64,000 bases of DNA from Rhizobium rosettiformans. GTDB taxonomy: Bacteria > Pseudomonadota > Alphaproteobacteria > Rhizobiales > Rhizobiaceae. Where the stretch lies: contig NZ_CP032405.1 of assembly GCF_016806065.1 (NCBI RefSeq), positions 62,001-126,000 of the forward strand, written 5' to 3'. A program made the position numbers and the translations under genes. The notes beneath the pieces were generated by a model. The model had not been told where the DNA came from, ran no database searches, and worked only from the letters and a program-made list of their open reading frames with translations. Each line of letters begins with the position of its first letter. Position 1 is the first letter of the stretch. Positions 8,756 through 15,817 of this stretch are shown here, in pieces.

Positions 8756-9192
8756 CAGAAGCCCCTCAAGGTGTCTTGGCTGAAGACCCGGCCGCGATCG
8801 GAGATCCTCGGCCCTGAGCCCACCTGGTCGGTACCGGTCACCAATGCGCGCGGCACATCGAGATTGACCAGCTCCTTCGAAATCGACTCGAGCCACTTGA
8901 TGACGTCGGCCCGGCCTTTGCTCATCTCCTCTGTCGGCGACGAGCGTTCAGTGTCTGAGAGGTCATAGCGGGCGAGGATGCAAGTAGCCCGCACAATCTC
9001 GGCCGGAGGGGCAGCGATCGGCACGAAGTACCGGCCACGAAGGTAACCGTCGATCACGGCACTGGCATCGGCGAGAGCGATGTTGACCTTCTCCTCGTCA
9101 ACCGTCTCGGCCGTACGGTCCTCCGGCTGGGAAAGCCGGATGATCTGGGTCTCGCCAAAGCGGGCGATCATGTCGGTGACGGTTGCGTACAA
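8755..9192 (-). CDS. DUF1320 head-tail connector (Mu gp36-like)
   Basis: The 145-residue protein begins MYATVTDMIARFGETQIIRL and contains the helical DUF1320 pattern with ALADASAVIDGYLRGRYFVP and ILARYDL. The family (Mu gp36) has the fold of head-tail connector proteins and links the portal to the tail. It overlaps the next gene by four bases. A gap of 61 bases separates it from the upstream small membrane gene. Confidence 0.85.
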   Translation of the reverse strand: MYATVTDMIARFGETQIIRLSQPEDRTAETVDEEKVNIALADASAVIDGYLRGRYFVPIAAPPAEIVRATCILARYDLSDTERSSPTEEMSKGRADVIKWLESISKELVNLDVPRALVTGTDQVGSGPRISDRGRVFSQDTLRGF

Positions 9193-9253
9193 GGTCTCTC
9201 TCCTGGTTGAAGCTGGCGGACGATTGGCCCGCCAGAGTTCTGCAGATCTTGCG

Positions 9254-9520
9254 TCAGGCCAGACGCAAAGAGCCGTCCAGCGACTGGCCGTTGGTCAGAA
9301 GGCTTTCGCGATAGACGGGCTTGAGTTTCCCGATGAAGGCGAAGGCAACCGCCTTGAAACGCGGCAGCCACGACAGGGCGAGCGCCACTGTGGCCTCGCG
9401 AACCAGGTGGATCATCGGAGCCAGGACGAACTCAGCGACACGCGTTGCGGCCGAAACCAGAACTGCGGCCACCAGAGCCAGAGAATGCAGAATGATCATG
9501 CGATAGGGCTTATGGTTCAC
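9254..9520 (-). CDS. small membrane protein of unknown function
   Basis: I do not recognise this 88-residue protein. It starts at GTG 9520, which has AGGAG seven bases upstream; the longer frame through the gp35 region lacks such support. It has one clear hydrophobic segment (residues 9-28) and a second weaker one (about 34-64), with a basic linker. It lies among head-tail joining genes between gp35 and gp36, a place where Mu has no membrane protein. It may be a lysogenic-conversion or exclusion gene, or simply cargo. Confidence 0.55.
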   Translation of the reverse strand: MNHKPYRMIILHSLALVAAVLVSAATRVAEFVLAPMIHLVREATVALALSWLPRFKAVAFAFIGKLKPVYRESLLTNGQSLDGSLRLA

Positions 9521-9605
9521 GGATATTCTCCTGTTGGGTGGAAAGCCCCGGTGCCGCTGGAGCCTTCCGTCAATTCGCGCCTGTCGGCACCCGCGCTGGG
9601 TATTC

Positions 9606-10004
9606 CTACTTCTTCGCCTTTGCGCCCTGGTCGCCAGCAGCCTTGGTCGCCGCATCGAGCTTGGCATTGAGGTCCGCGACAGCCTTGTCGTGATCGGCCT
9701 GCAGCTTCTCGATCTTCTCCTTTGCCTTCTCGGCGACGGCCTGATCGAAGGCTGCCTGCAGCTCGGCGATCTTCTGCTCGACGAGCACCTGCACGGCATT
9801 GTTCACACGAAGCTGGAAATCGTCCTCGGTCTGGACGTTCTCGCCTTCTGCCACCTCGCGCACCGTGAAGGCCGGGTCCGCCCGGAAGGCGGCAAGCTGC
9901 TCGGCTGTCCAATGACCTTCATCGTAGAAGGCGGAAGGCGGGTGACTGACACCATTCCGGCGCATGCCAGGCGTGGTGCAGATGATCTGGATCTTCTTCG
10001 ACAT
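9606..10004 (-). CDS. gp35-like protein with FluMu N-terminal domain
   Basis: The 132-residue protein has the short N-terminal domain seen in Mu gp35 / FluMu proteins (IICTTPGMRRNGVSHP, then EQLAAFRADPAFTVREV), followed by a long charged coiled coil from about residue 65 to 120 and a Lys-rich tail. It follows the major head gene, as in Mu. Its function is unknown, perhaps a head-stabilising or head-tail protein. The start at 10004 has AAAGGAA upstream; the longer frame has no support. Confidence 0.75.
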   Translation of the reverse strand: MSKKIQIICTTPGMRRNGVSHPPSAFYDEGHWTAEQLAAFRADPAFTVREVAEGENVQTEDDFQLRVNNAVQVLVEQKIAELQAAFDQAVAEKAKEKIEKLQADHDKAVADLNAKLDAATKAAGDQGAKAKK

Positions 10005-10027
10005 GTTGGGTTCCTTTCCGGGTCTCG

Positions 10028-10053
10028 GGAAAGCGGCCACCGGGCCGTTTTCC
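10028..10053 (-). repeat. hairpin downstream of major head gene (second of two)
   Basis: GGAAA-G-CGGCC pairs with GGCCG-T-TTTCC around a four-base loop, giving 10 base pairs plus a G-T pair. It lies 24 bases before the gp35 start. It has no T-run, so it is more likely an mRNA-stability or processing element than a terminator. Confidence 0.65.
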
Positions 10054-10059
10054 GGAAAC

Positions 10060-10091
10060 CCGTCGCCAGTCGGAAGGAAGACTGGCGACGG
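10060..10091 (-). repeat. 12-bp stem hairpin downstream of major head gene (first of two)
   Basis: CCGTCGCCAGTC and its exact complement flank an eight-base loop, 26 bases after the major head gene stops. With the hairpin at 10028-10053 it forms a tandem structure in the only large gap of this part of the late operon. Such structures after a capsid gene usually protect the upstream mRNA or reduce read-through. Confidence 0.75.
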
Positions 10092-10117
10092 CCTCGGGAC
10101 GCTTGACCTGTCCGAAA

Positions 10118-11011
10118 TCAGGCGAGGTACGGGACCACGACGACGTCGGCCGAGCGGTTCCAGACGTTGGTCGCGCCGTTCGCTGCGGTCTCGGCGGCCA
10201 CCAGTTTGCGGGCGATGCCTTCCAGTGCCGGCGGAACGATCAGCTTCGCGCCACGGATGTTGAGCGGAGAGCCGTCGCGGCGGCGAATGGTCGAGAGAGC
10301 CGTCCGAGCCGCCTCGTAATTCGCCTCGTTGAGGGTAGCCTTCGACTTGTGGGCCAACTGCCAGAGGCCAAAACCTGCGTTGCAGCGGCCATCGACACCC
10401 CAGACAAACTTGTTCTGGTAGAAGACGTTCGGATCATCCGGGCTCTGCAGAGGCGTCAGAACGAACGGGCGACGGGTCTGATAGACCAGCGGCTTCATCA
10501 CCTGAGTGTCATCGACCAGGTACCAGGCGGGACCAGCACCATCGGTGAAGTTCGAAACCGAGATCGCGCCGCCGGCTTCGTTGTAGCCGGGGTGGTCGGT
10601 GTCGAAGAAATACTGGCCGTCGTAGCACTTCACGGTCTCGCCGGTCTTGAAGAGCGGCCAGATCAACTGATCAGGAAACTGAGCGGCGTCCTGCCCCATC
10701 TGGCCGGCAACCGGCGTGAAGATGCCAATCTGATCGTCGTCGATCTGCTCGCGCTTGATGCCGATCGTCTTCTCGAACGTGCGGTTCTTGATGACATAGG
10801 TCTGGGCGCCGAGATCGTGGATGATGCGGTCGCCGAGCCATTCACGGAAGCCCGGAATGTCGTCGAGACGCGGATACTCATTCATGGCCGTGCTGGACGG
10901 CACGGTCATCGCGACCGTGGTGTAGAAGGTCTGCACTGCGCTGAAGCGAGCGTTGTAAGCCGTGGAAAGGCCCGTATAGATCGCGCGCAGCGTGCTTGCA
11001 TTGATATCCAT
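10118..11011 (-). CDS. major head protein (Mu gpT-like)
   Basis: The 297-residue protein matches Mu gpT, the major capsid subunit. The N-terminus MDINASTLRAIYTGLSTAYN, the DDIPGFREWLGDRIIHDL segment, and the late stretch around RSADVVVVPYLA are family hallmarks. Length is normal. The start at 11011 is chosen because the longer frame overlaps the upstream decoration gene and lacks support. Two strong hairpins follow the stop, which would suit high expression of this most abundant phage protein. Confidence 0.92.
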   Translation of the reverse strand: MDINASTLRAIYTGLSTAYNARFSAVQTFYTTVAMTVPSSTAMNEYPRLDDIPGFREWLGDRIIHDLGAQTYVIKNRTFEKTIGIKREQIDDDQIGIFTPVAGQMGQDAAQFPDQLIWPLFKTGETVKCYDGQYFFDTDHPGYNEAGGAISVSNFTDGAGPAWYLVDDTQVMKPLVYQTRRPFVLTPLQSPDDPNVFYQNKFVWGVDGRCNAGFGLWQLAHKSKATLNEANYEAARTALSTIRRRDGSPLNIRGAKLIVPPALEGIARKLVAAETAANGATNVWNRSADVVVVPYLA

Positions 11012-11021
11012 GTGGACGTCC

Positions 11022-11417
11022 TCAGAGGGTCTTGAGCCAGACGCCGTCAGCGTCGATGGCGTCGATGGTGCCGATTGCAAGCAGCGAGCCTGCGGTGAGC
11101 GTGAAGGTGTCGTCGGCGGACGCGTAGACCGTGGCGCCGATGTTCGCGACTGTGGCGCCGGCGAGCGGGATCAGGCGCACATCCTTCTCGATGTTCACGA
11201 CCTGGTCGCCGGTTGCGCCACCGGTGTTGTCGGCTCGCTGCTCGGCGAAGCCGATCAGCTTGACCGCCGACACGTGGCCGGCTGGAACGGCTTCCCGGTT
11301 GGCCGTGATCCCGACAGCCGAGCCGCCGAAGATCTTCACATTGGCAAGCACGGGGTAGCCGTAGGAGCGACCGAGGCCCGGCTTGCGCTTGGAGCGGATA
11401 TCGTCAGTGGCGGCCAT
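11022..11417 (-). CDS. capsid decoration / cement protein (DUF2190-like)
   Basis: The 131-residue protein lies between the protease/scaffold gene and the major head gene, where Mu relatives often carry a capsid-stabilising protein. Its Gly/Ala/Val-rich beta pattern (GHVSAVKLIGFAEQRADN, NIEKDVRLIPLAGATVANIG, SLLAIGTIDAIDADGVWLKT) resembles DUF2190-type cement proteins. The assignment rests on position and composition more than on a clear motif. Confidence 0.65.
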   Translation of the reverse strand: MAATDDIRSKRKPGLGRSYGYPVLANVKIFGGSAVGITANREAVPAGHVSAVKLIGFAEQRADNTGGATGDQVVNIEKDVRLIPLAGATVANIGATVYASADDTFTLTAGSLLAIGTIDAIDADGVWLKTL

Positions 11418-11418
11418 A

Positions 11419-11997
11419 TCAGTTGCCCTTTCCGTGCAGAGCCTTTGCCGAAGCGGCGAAGGTGGTTTCGTCGACGCCCATCATGGCCGCGACCTGGCGG
11501 TCTTCGTCGGTCAGCCCGCCGCCTTCAGCTTCGGGCACCTTGCGTCCGCCAAGGCCGCCGCTGTTGATCGACGGCAGGAGCGAAATCTCCTTCTCGACCT
11601 CAGCCGGATCCTTCATGTGGCGGGCGATCATGTGCTCCTTCAGCGCAGGCACGATCTTGCCGGCCTTGACCGCGTCCTCGACGACGACGACGGCGCGGTC
11701 GCGGGCGTGGTTAGAGATCAGCGTCGTGAGCTGGCTCTGGAGCGAGGTGACGCTCGACCGCAGCTCGGCATTCTCGGCTTCAGTTGGGGTGACCTTGCCG
11801 CGCGCCTGGAGAGCGGTGACGAGGGCATCACCGGAGGTGCCTGACGGCAAGCCCACGGCTTCAACGATCTTGCCGACCAGGGCGGCGTGAGTTGCCGTTT
11901 CCTGCTGGGCCTGATGGGCGGATGCGACGGCCGCCAGCACATCGGCCTCCGTCGCGGTTTCCGGAAGGCCAAACGCCTTCCGCAGCTGTTCGAGCAT
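11419..11997 (-). CDS. internal scaffold product (Mu gpZ-like), in frame within protease gene
   Basis: An in-frame ATG at 11997 has AGAGGAG about seven bases upstream, the strongest ribosome site near this gene and far better than that of the full-length start. It would make a 192-residue protein (MLEQLRKAFGLPETATEADV onward) rich in coiled coil and charged helices, like the Mu scaffold Z, which is known to be made from an internal start in gene I. The double product is inferred from this analogy and the ribosome site. Confidence 0.65.
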   Translation of the reverse strand: MLEQLRKAFGLPETATEADVLAAVASAHQAQQETATHAALVGKIVEAVGLPSGTSGDALVTALQARGKVTPTEAENAELRSSVTSLQSQLTTLISNHARDRAVVVVEDAVKAGKIVPALKEHMIARHMKDPAEVEKEISLLPSINSGGLGGRKVPEAEGGGLTDEDRQVAAMMGVDETTFAASAKALHGKGN

Positions 11998-12465
11998 TTC
12001 GCTCTCCTCTCTCTGGTGTAACGCTGTCAGAAAATTCAGATTGGGGTCGTTCGTAAGGGCGACGCGCAGGACCTTTCCGATCCGGTAGGGTTTCTGTGGT
12101 GTGTGAAGAAACACGGGCGACAGGTACCCGTAGGCCTTGCCGACCACGAGCCTCTGCCCCTCCTCGGTCCATTCGACCCGGCCCCAGAGCCCGTCTTCCC
12201 TAGCCTGCAGCTCCACGATCCATCCGCGTGCCGGGGCCGGATTGCCAGCCTTAGCAGCCAGATCAATTGCGTGATTTTCATCGACTGGCAGCTTGCGCCC
12301 TTCGCTGTTGAAGATAGCGATCAGGGCTTCGAGATCCGGAGCAAGGTACGGGCCGCGCCCATCCAAACCGCTAAACTGGCCGGCGGGCAGCAAATGGAGC
12401 CACTCCGGCGCGGTGGCGTCGGCAGCGTGAATTGCGATGAGAAGGGCAGCAGCGGTTTTAAGCAT
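11419..12465 (-). CDS. prohead protease with C-terminal scaffold (Mu gpI-like)
   Basis: The 348-residue protein resembles the Mu I protein, the protease that matures the prohead. The N-terminal part (residues 15-150) has LHLLPAGQFSGLDGRGPY, then VDENHAIDLAAKAGNPAPARGWI and the KAYGYLSPVF segment typical of the family. The C-terminal 190 residues are helical scaffold sequence that can also be made alone from an internal start at 11997. The start at 12465 was taken because it gives the family N-terminus, although no good ribosome site precedes it; longer starts up to 12522 are possible. Confidence 0.85.
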   Translation of the reverse strand: MLKTAAALLIAIHAADATAPEWLHLLPAGQFSGLDGRGPYLAPDLEALIAIFNSEGRKLPVDENHAIDLAAKAGNPAPARGWIVELQAREDGLWGRVEWTEEGQRLVVGKAYGYLSPVFLHTPQKPYRIGKVLRVALTNDPNLNFLTALHQREESEMLEQLRKAFGLPETATEADVLAAVASAHQAQQETATHAALVGKIVEAVGLPSGTSGDALVTALQARGKVTPTEAENAELRSSVTSLQSQLTTLISNHARDRAVVVVEDAVKAGKIVPALKEHMIARHMKDPAEVEKEISLLPSINSGGLGGRKVPEAEGGGLTDEDRQVAAMMGVDETTFAASAKALHGKGN

Positions 12466-12499
12466 GCCGCGAAAGTGCCATGCGGGGCACGGCGGTATC

Positions 12500-12519
12500 A
12501 TGCCCGCAGGCGCGGGCAT
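12500..12519 (-). repeat. hairpin related to that at 5483-5512
   Basis: ATGCCCG and CGGGCAT flank a six-base loop, 22 bases after the gpG stop and 35 bases before the protease start. On the minus strand both copies read ATGCCCGC, six variable bases, then GGGCATGA, so stem and flanks are kept while the loop differs. Confidence 0.6.
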
Positions 12520-12541
12520 CAAGGCGGCGATGAGGGGAGGA

Positions 12542-13051
12542 TCAGCGGCGCGAGACGCGCTCCATGAAACCGAAGACCGTCTCTGCGATCATGGCTTCAT
12601 CCTGGACAGATATACCGAGGTAGGGCCGCGCGGGCAAGGTGACGCTTTTCGCCTTGATCAGTCGGTCGCCAATCCGAAAGACAAGTGCCTCGCCGTTCTT
12701 CGGTCGAATGGTGCCGCCGAGTTGGTGAATGGCAGCATAGACGACGTTCGATCCGACGCGGACTTCGTCATTCGAGGCCCTTGCATTGACGCTGTCACGC
12801 AGCCGACCGCTCTCTGTCAGGACACGGCTGTTGCGCTTGGTCGAGGCATAGTCCTGGTTCAAGGCCTGCCATGCCTGGCCCTCCGGATCGGCCTGGCTGA
12901 TGAAGCGCTGATGGGTCGATCCGACAAGTCCGACGCCGATCGCATGCATCAGAGGCCGCGTATTGGTCATGATACGGCCGAGCTGCTGCACGGCGCGCTG
13001 CACCTCCTCATCCATCACCTGGAATGTCAGTGAGATCGCAGCTCCGCTCAT
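12542..13051 (-). CDS. virion morphogenesis protein (Mu gpG-like)
   Basis: The 169-residue protein belongs to the Mu gpG / phage tail S family, needed for head and tail joining. Typical features are LGRIMTNTRPLMHAIG, FISQADPEGQAWQALN and YAAIHQLGGTIRPKNG, the last being the family signature. The start MSGAAISLTF forms a four-base overlap with the end of the gpF gene. The longer frame to 13132 only runs back through gpF. Confidence 0.88.
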   Translation of the reverse strand: MSGAAISLTFQVMDEEVQRAVQQLGRIMTNTRPLMHAIGVGLVGSTHQRFISQADPEGQAWQALNQDYASTKRNSRVLTESGRLRDSVNARASNDEVRVGSNVVYAAIHQLGGTIRPKNGEALVFRIGDRLIKAKSVTLPARPYLGISVQDEAMIAETVFGFMERVSRR

Positions 13052-14106
13052 CGGCCGGCCTCGCGGGTGAGCTTGTGCAGGAGAACGCGGGTGCGGTTGC
13101 CATCGCGCTCGACACGGACAGATGCCCGCCAATCATCGCCGTCGACGGTCTTCGAGATCTGAAAGCGGCCATCGCCCTGATCCTCGACCTTCGCCTTGCG
13201 GGCAAGCCGGCGCGGGATCGTGGCATAAGCATCGGCCGAGATTTCGTCGCCGGCATTGGTGCGGATCACGTCCGCCAGGAGCCGCAGCTCTGTCCCCGCC
13301 TCGACGCCAAGCGCGCCTGCCACCTCATCGCCATGCACGCCGACGACCGTCCAGCTACCCTCGGGCCACTTGCCGCGAAGGCTGGACGCAACGAAGGCCG
13401 CGACATTCGCTTCATCTGCCGTCACCGCTGTCAGACCAGGTGCGGTTTGTCGTAGCCACGCCTCGCCGGGATTGTAGGCAAAGGATGGGTCGACGCCACG
13501 CGGCTGATCCGTGCCGAGCTGGTCGAGATCCGGAGCGCGATCAAAGCCCTTCTTCCCCATCCGCCTCAGCGCCGGCATCGAGACTGGCGTAACGAAGCAG
13601 CCGCAGCCGAAACCGTTCGGCGGGAACATCACCTTCCAGGCCGGATCAGTCGCGGCAAGCACTGTGCCGTCCCAGCTCTTGTGGTCGAGGCGCGGATGCA
13701 GTGCACCCGAATGATTGTACTGCCAGCCCGGAAAGGCTTCGAGAGTGTCCGGCTCGGTCAGCTGGGCATAGCGTCCCGCCGCCTGAGCGGTCCTCAAATT
13801 GGTTTCGAAGATTGTTCGGGCGCGCCAGCCGCGCTCGCCTTTATAGGACCAGCCATTGCGCTTGACGATCTGATCGAAGTCCTTCCGGAATTCTTCGAGC
13901 GTCGTGCCCTGTTCGAGCGCCTTCGCGATCGCAGCCTTGAAGTCGTCAACCAGGGCGACAGTGCTGGCACCGGCGACCATGAACATCTTCGAATGAGCCG
14001 CATCCCAGACGTCACGCCAGCTGCGCGTCGGCACGGAGGCCTTCTCGCGGAAGAAGGCGATCGCCTCGTCGAATGGCAGATCGAGTGCAGAAGCCGTCGT
14101 CACCAT
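13048..14106 (-). CDS. head morphogenesis protein gpF with possible nuclease-like C-terminal domain
   Basis: The 352-residue protein has the gpF minor head domain at about residues 30-220: FRKDFDQIVKRNGW, RTIFETNLRTAQAAGRY, the HPRLDH metal-like motif and FPPNGFGCGC. These are hallmarks of Mu gpF, which joins portal and capsid. After residue about 250 an extra basic domain follows (LLADVIRTNAGDEI, GRFQISKTVDGDDWRASVRV, RTRVLLHKLT). Its pattern resembles the PBECR nuclease-like domains known to be fused to gpF in other phages; that part is inference. It couples to gpG by an ATGA overlap. Confidence 0.85.
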   Translation of the reverse strand: MVTTASALDLPFDEAIAFFREKASVPTRSWRDVWDAAHSKMFMVAGASTVALVDDFKAAIAKALEQGTTLEEFRKDFDQIVKRNGWSYKGERGWRARTIFETNLRTAQAAGRYAQLTEPDTLEAFPGWQYNHSGALHPRLDHKSWDGTVLAATDPAWKVMFPPNGFGCGCFVTPVSMPALRRMGKKGFDRAPDLDQLGTDQPRGVDPSFAYNPGEAWLRQTAPGLTAVTADEANVAAFVASSLRGKWPEGSWTVVGVHGDEVAGALGVEAGTELRLLADVIRTNAGDEISADAYATIPRRLARKAKVEDQGDGRFQISKTVDGDDWRASVRVERDGNRTRVLLHKLTREAGR

Positions 14107-14224
14107 CCTCGCCTCACTCCCATCATCGTTTTCGAAGCCTCTTCAAAGCCCATGGACGCGCTTCGAGGGCCGGAGACGGGGAAGCGCCCGTCCTTACCCC
14201 TTGCTGCGCGTCTGTGGGCCGATT

Positions 14225-15817
14225 TCACGAGCGGGTCTTCAAGTCGTCGATGAGGGATGCCTGGCCGGCGAGATGAGCGAGCGCCATGCCTCGCGCCATG
14301 GCCTCCGCCAGATCATCAGGCGCCAGGTCGAGCTTCGCAAGCCGCTCGGCTGCATCGCGCAGATCGGAGGCATCCATCAGTGCCTTCCTCACCTCGTCGA
14401 CCAGACCGTTCATCGCGCCGGCCGCTTCCTCGTCGAGACGCTTGGTCAGGATTTCAACCGTGTCCTCCGGCTCGTTACGCTGGTGCGCGGACTTGAAGAG
14501 ATTGTCAAAGATGCTCGCTGACGCGGTCTGACGTGCCGGCGGCTGGCCGTCGATCGGCGATGACACCGCTGTTGTGGGCGAGCGCCCCCCAACCAGGACA
14601 GCGCCAGCCTTTGGCTTCGGGATGCCCATGCGATCCTGCAGGTAACTTTCATCCGCCGTGAGGCCATATGGTGCCAGCTTCGCAAAGGCTTCCGAGAACT
14701 CCTTCAGCGGCACCTCGTCCGGACGGCCGACGCGAAGATGTGGATAGCGGTCCTGCGGGCCGAAGTTGAAGGCAATCATGTTCGGCACGAGCTGGCGATT
14801 GAGCGTCGCGGTGACCATGCCGGCGTCGTCGCGCTCGATGTCTTCTTGCACCAGGCGGTGCTCCTGGCTGACGGCATGGCCACCGGAGACGGCGTCGGTC
14901 GTGGTCGTTTGGCCAAGCACAAGCTTCGACACCTGGCGATCGAGCCAGTCCGCGCGCCGCTCATACATGTCCGTCGAGCTGCTCTTTGAGCCGACCTCAT
15001 GCAGTTCGATCAGCATCTCGCGCGGGATGATCGCGGCGCAGTCGCCCGCGATCCCAGAGACTGCACGCCAGAGAACGTCCTTCTCCTCCTCGGTCGCACC
15101 GCGTCCATATTTGCCGATCCGGATCGGCTGGCCATAGTTCTGGCAGAAGATTGCCCAGTCCTTCGTCGTGAAGCTCTTGAACATCCACGCCCAGAGTGCC
15201 ACGCGGGCGATGCCCGATCGGATCGTAAGGCCGGATTTTGACTTGTGGCGATGGACGATGAACTTGTGCTCAGGCAACGGCTCGCCTGCCACCCCTTCGC
15301 GCAGGAGCACGGTCTCGCCATCGGCGCGGTCGAAGGTAAACCAGCGCTGCGTCCGCCAGATCAGATCACGCGGCATGACGAGGCCGTTCTTCACCTGCCA
15401 GTCGATCTCCATGACCGAGAGACCTTTGCCGATTGCGTCGAGCATGTCAAAGAGGTTGGCGCGCAGCACTTCCTCATCGATCCAAGCCTGTAGAAAATCC
15501 GCGTGCTTCTTGTGTTCGGCGCTATCGGACGCAGCCTTGACCGTAATCGGCAGTTGGGCGACCGACCGCTTGCGGGTCGCCATGACGGCCGCGTAATGCA
15601 GGTCGCGCTCTTCGATGTCCTCCGCCAGCTCGAAATAAGCCTCAGGCTCTCCCTCGGCTGCCGAGCGCAGGATGTTTGCCAGGCGCTGCGGGGTGAGCCC
15701 ATTCGCCGGGTGTCCGGAGATCACCTGGCGCACGCCACCGGCCTGCGGTGTGGCGTGGGGATCAGTGAGCGTCAGCATTTTGACGACGCGGCCGAGATAG
15801 TCCTTCAGGCTGGCCAT
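14225..15817 (-). CDS. portal protein (DUF935, Mu gp29-like)
   Basis: The 530-residue protein matches the Mu portal family DUF935: LTPQRLANILRSAAEGEPEAYFELAEDIEERDLHYAAVMATRK, a KGLSVMEIDW stretch, FTTKDWAIFCQNYGQPIRIGKY and a C-terminal helical clip region. The portal is the dodecameric DNA entry ring and docks the terminase. The ATG at 15817 overlaps the terminase stop (TGATG). A 118-base gap with a small GACGGG hairpin separates it from gpF. Confidence 0.92.
   Translation of the reverse strand: MASLKDYLGRVVKMLTLTDPHATPQAGGVRQVISGHPANGLTPQRLANILRSAAEGEPEAYFELAEDIEERDLHYAAVMATRKRSVAQLPITVKAASDSAEHKKHADFLQAWIDEEVLRANLFDMLDAIGKGLSVMEIDWQVKNGLVMPRDLIWRTQRWFTFDRADGETVLLREGVAGEPLPEHKFIVHRHKSKSGLTIRSGIARVALWAWMFKSFTTKDWAIFCQNYGQPIRIGKYGRGATEEEKDVLWRAVSGIAGDCAAIIPREMLIELHEVGSKSSSTDMYERRADWLDRQVSKLVLGQTTTTDAVSGGHAVSQEHRLVQEDIERDDAGMVTATLNRQLVPNMIAFNFGPQDRYPHLRVGRPDEVPLKEFSEAFAKLAPYGLTADESYLQDRMGIPKPKAGAVLVGGRSPTTAVSSPIDGQPPARQTASASIFDNLFKSAHQRNEPEDTVEILTKRLDEEAAGAMNGLVDEVRKALMDASDLRDAAERLAKLDLAPDDLAEAMARGMALAHLAGQASLIDDLKTRS

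Noticed and set aside
10103..11035. A 310-codon rightward open frame over the major head gene
   Set aside because: The leftward frame encodes a normal-length gpT protein with family motifs; the rightward one has none.
14175..14192. A small GACGGG/CCCGTC hairpin in the gap between portal and gpF genes
   Set aside because: Six base pairs in GC-rich sequence with no T-run are not enough to call a terminator or regulatory element.
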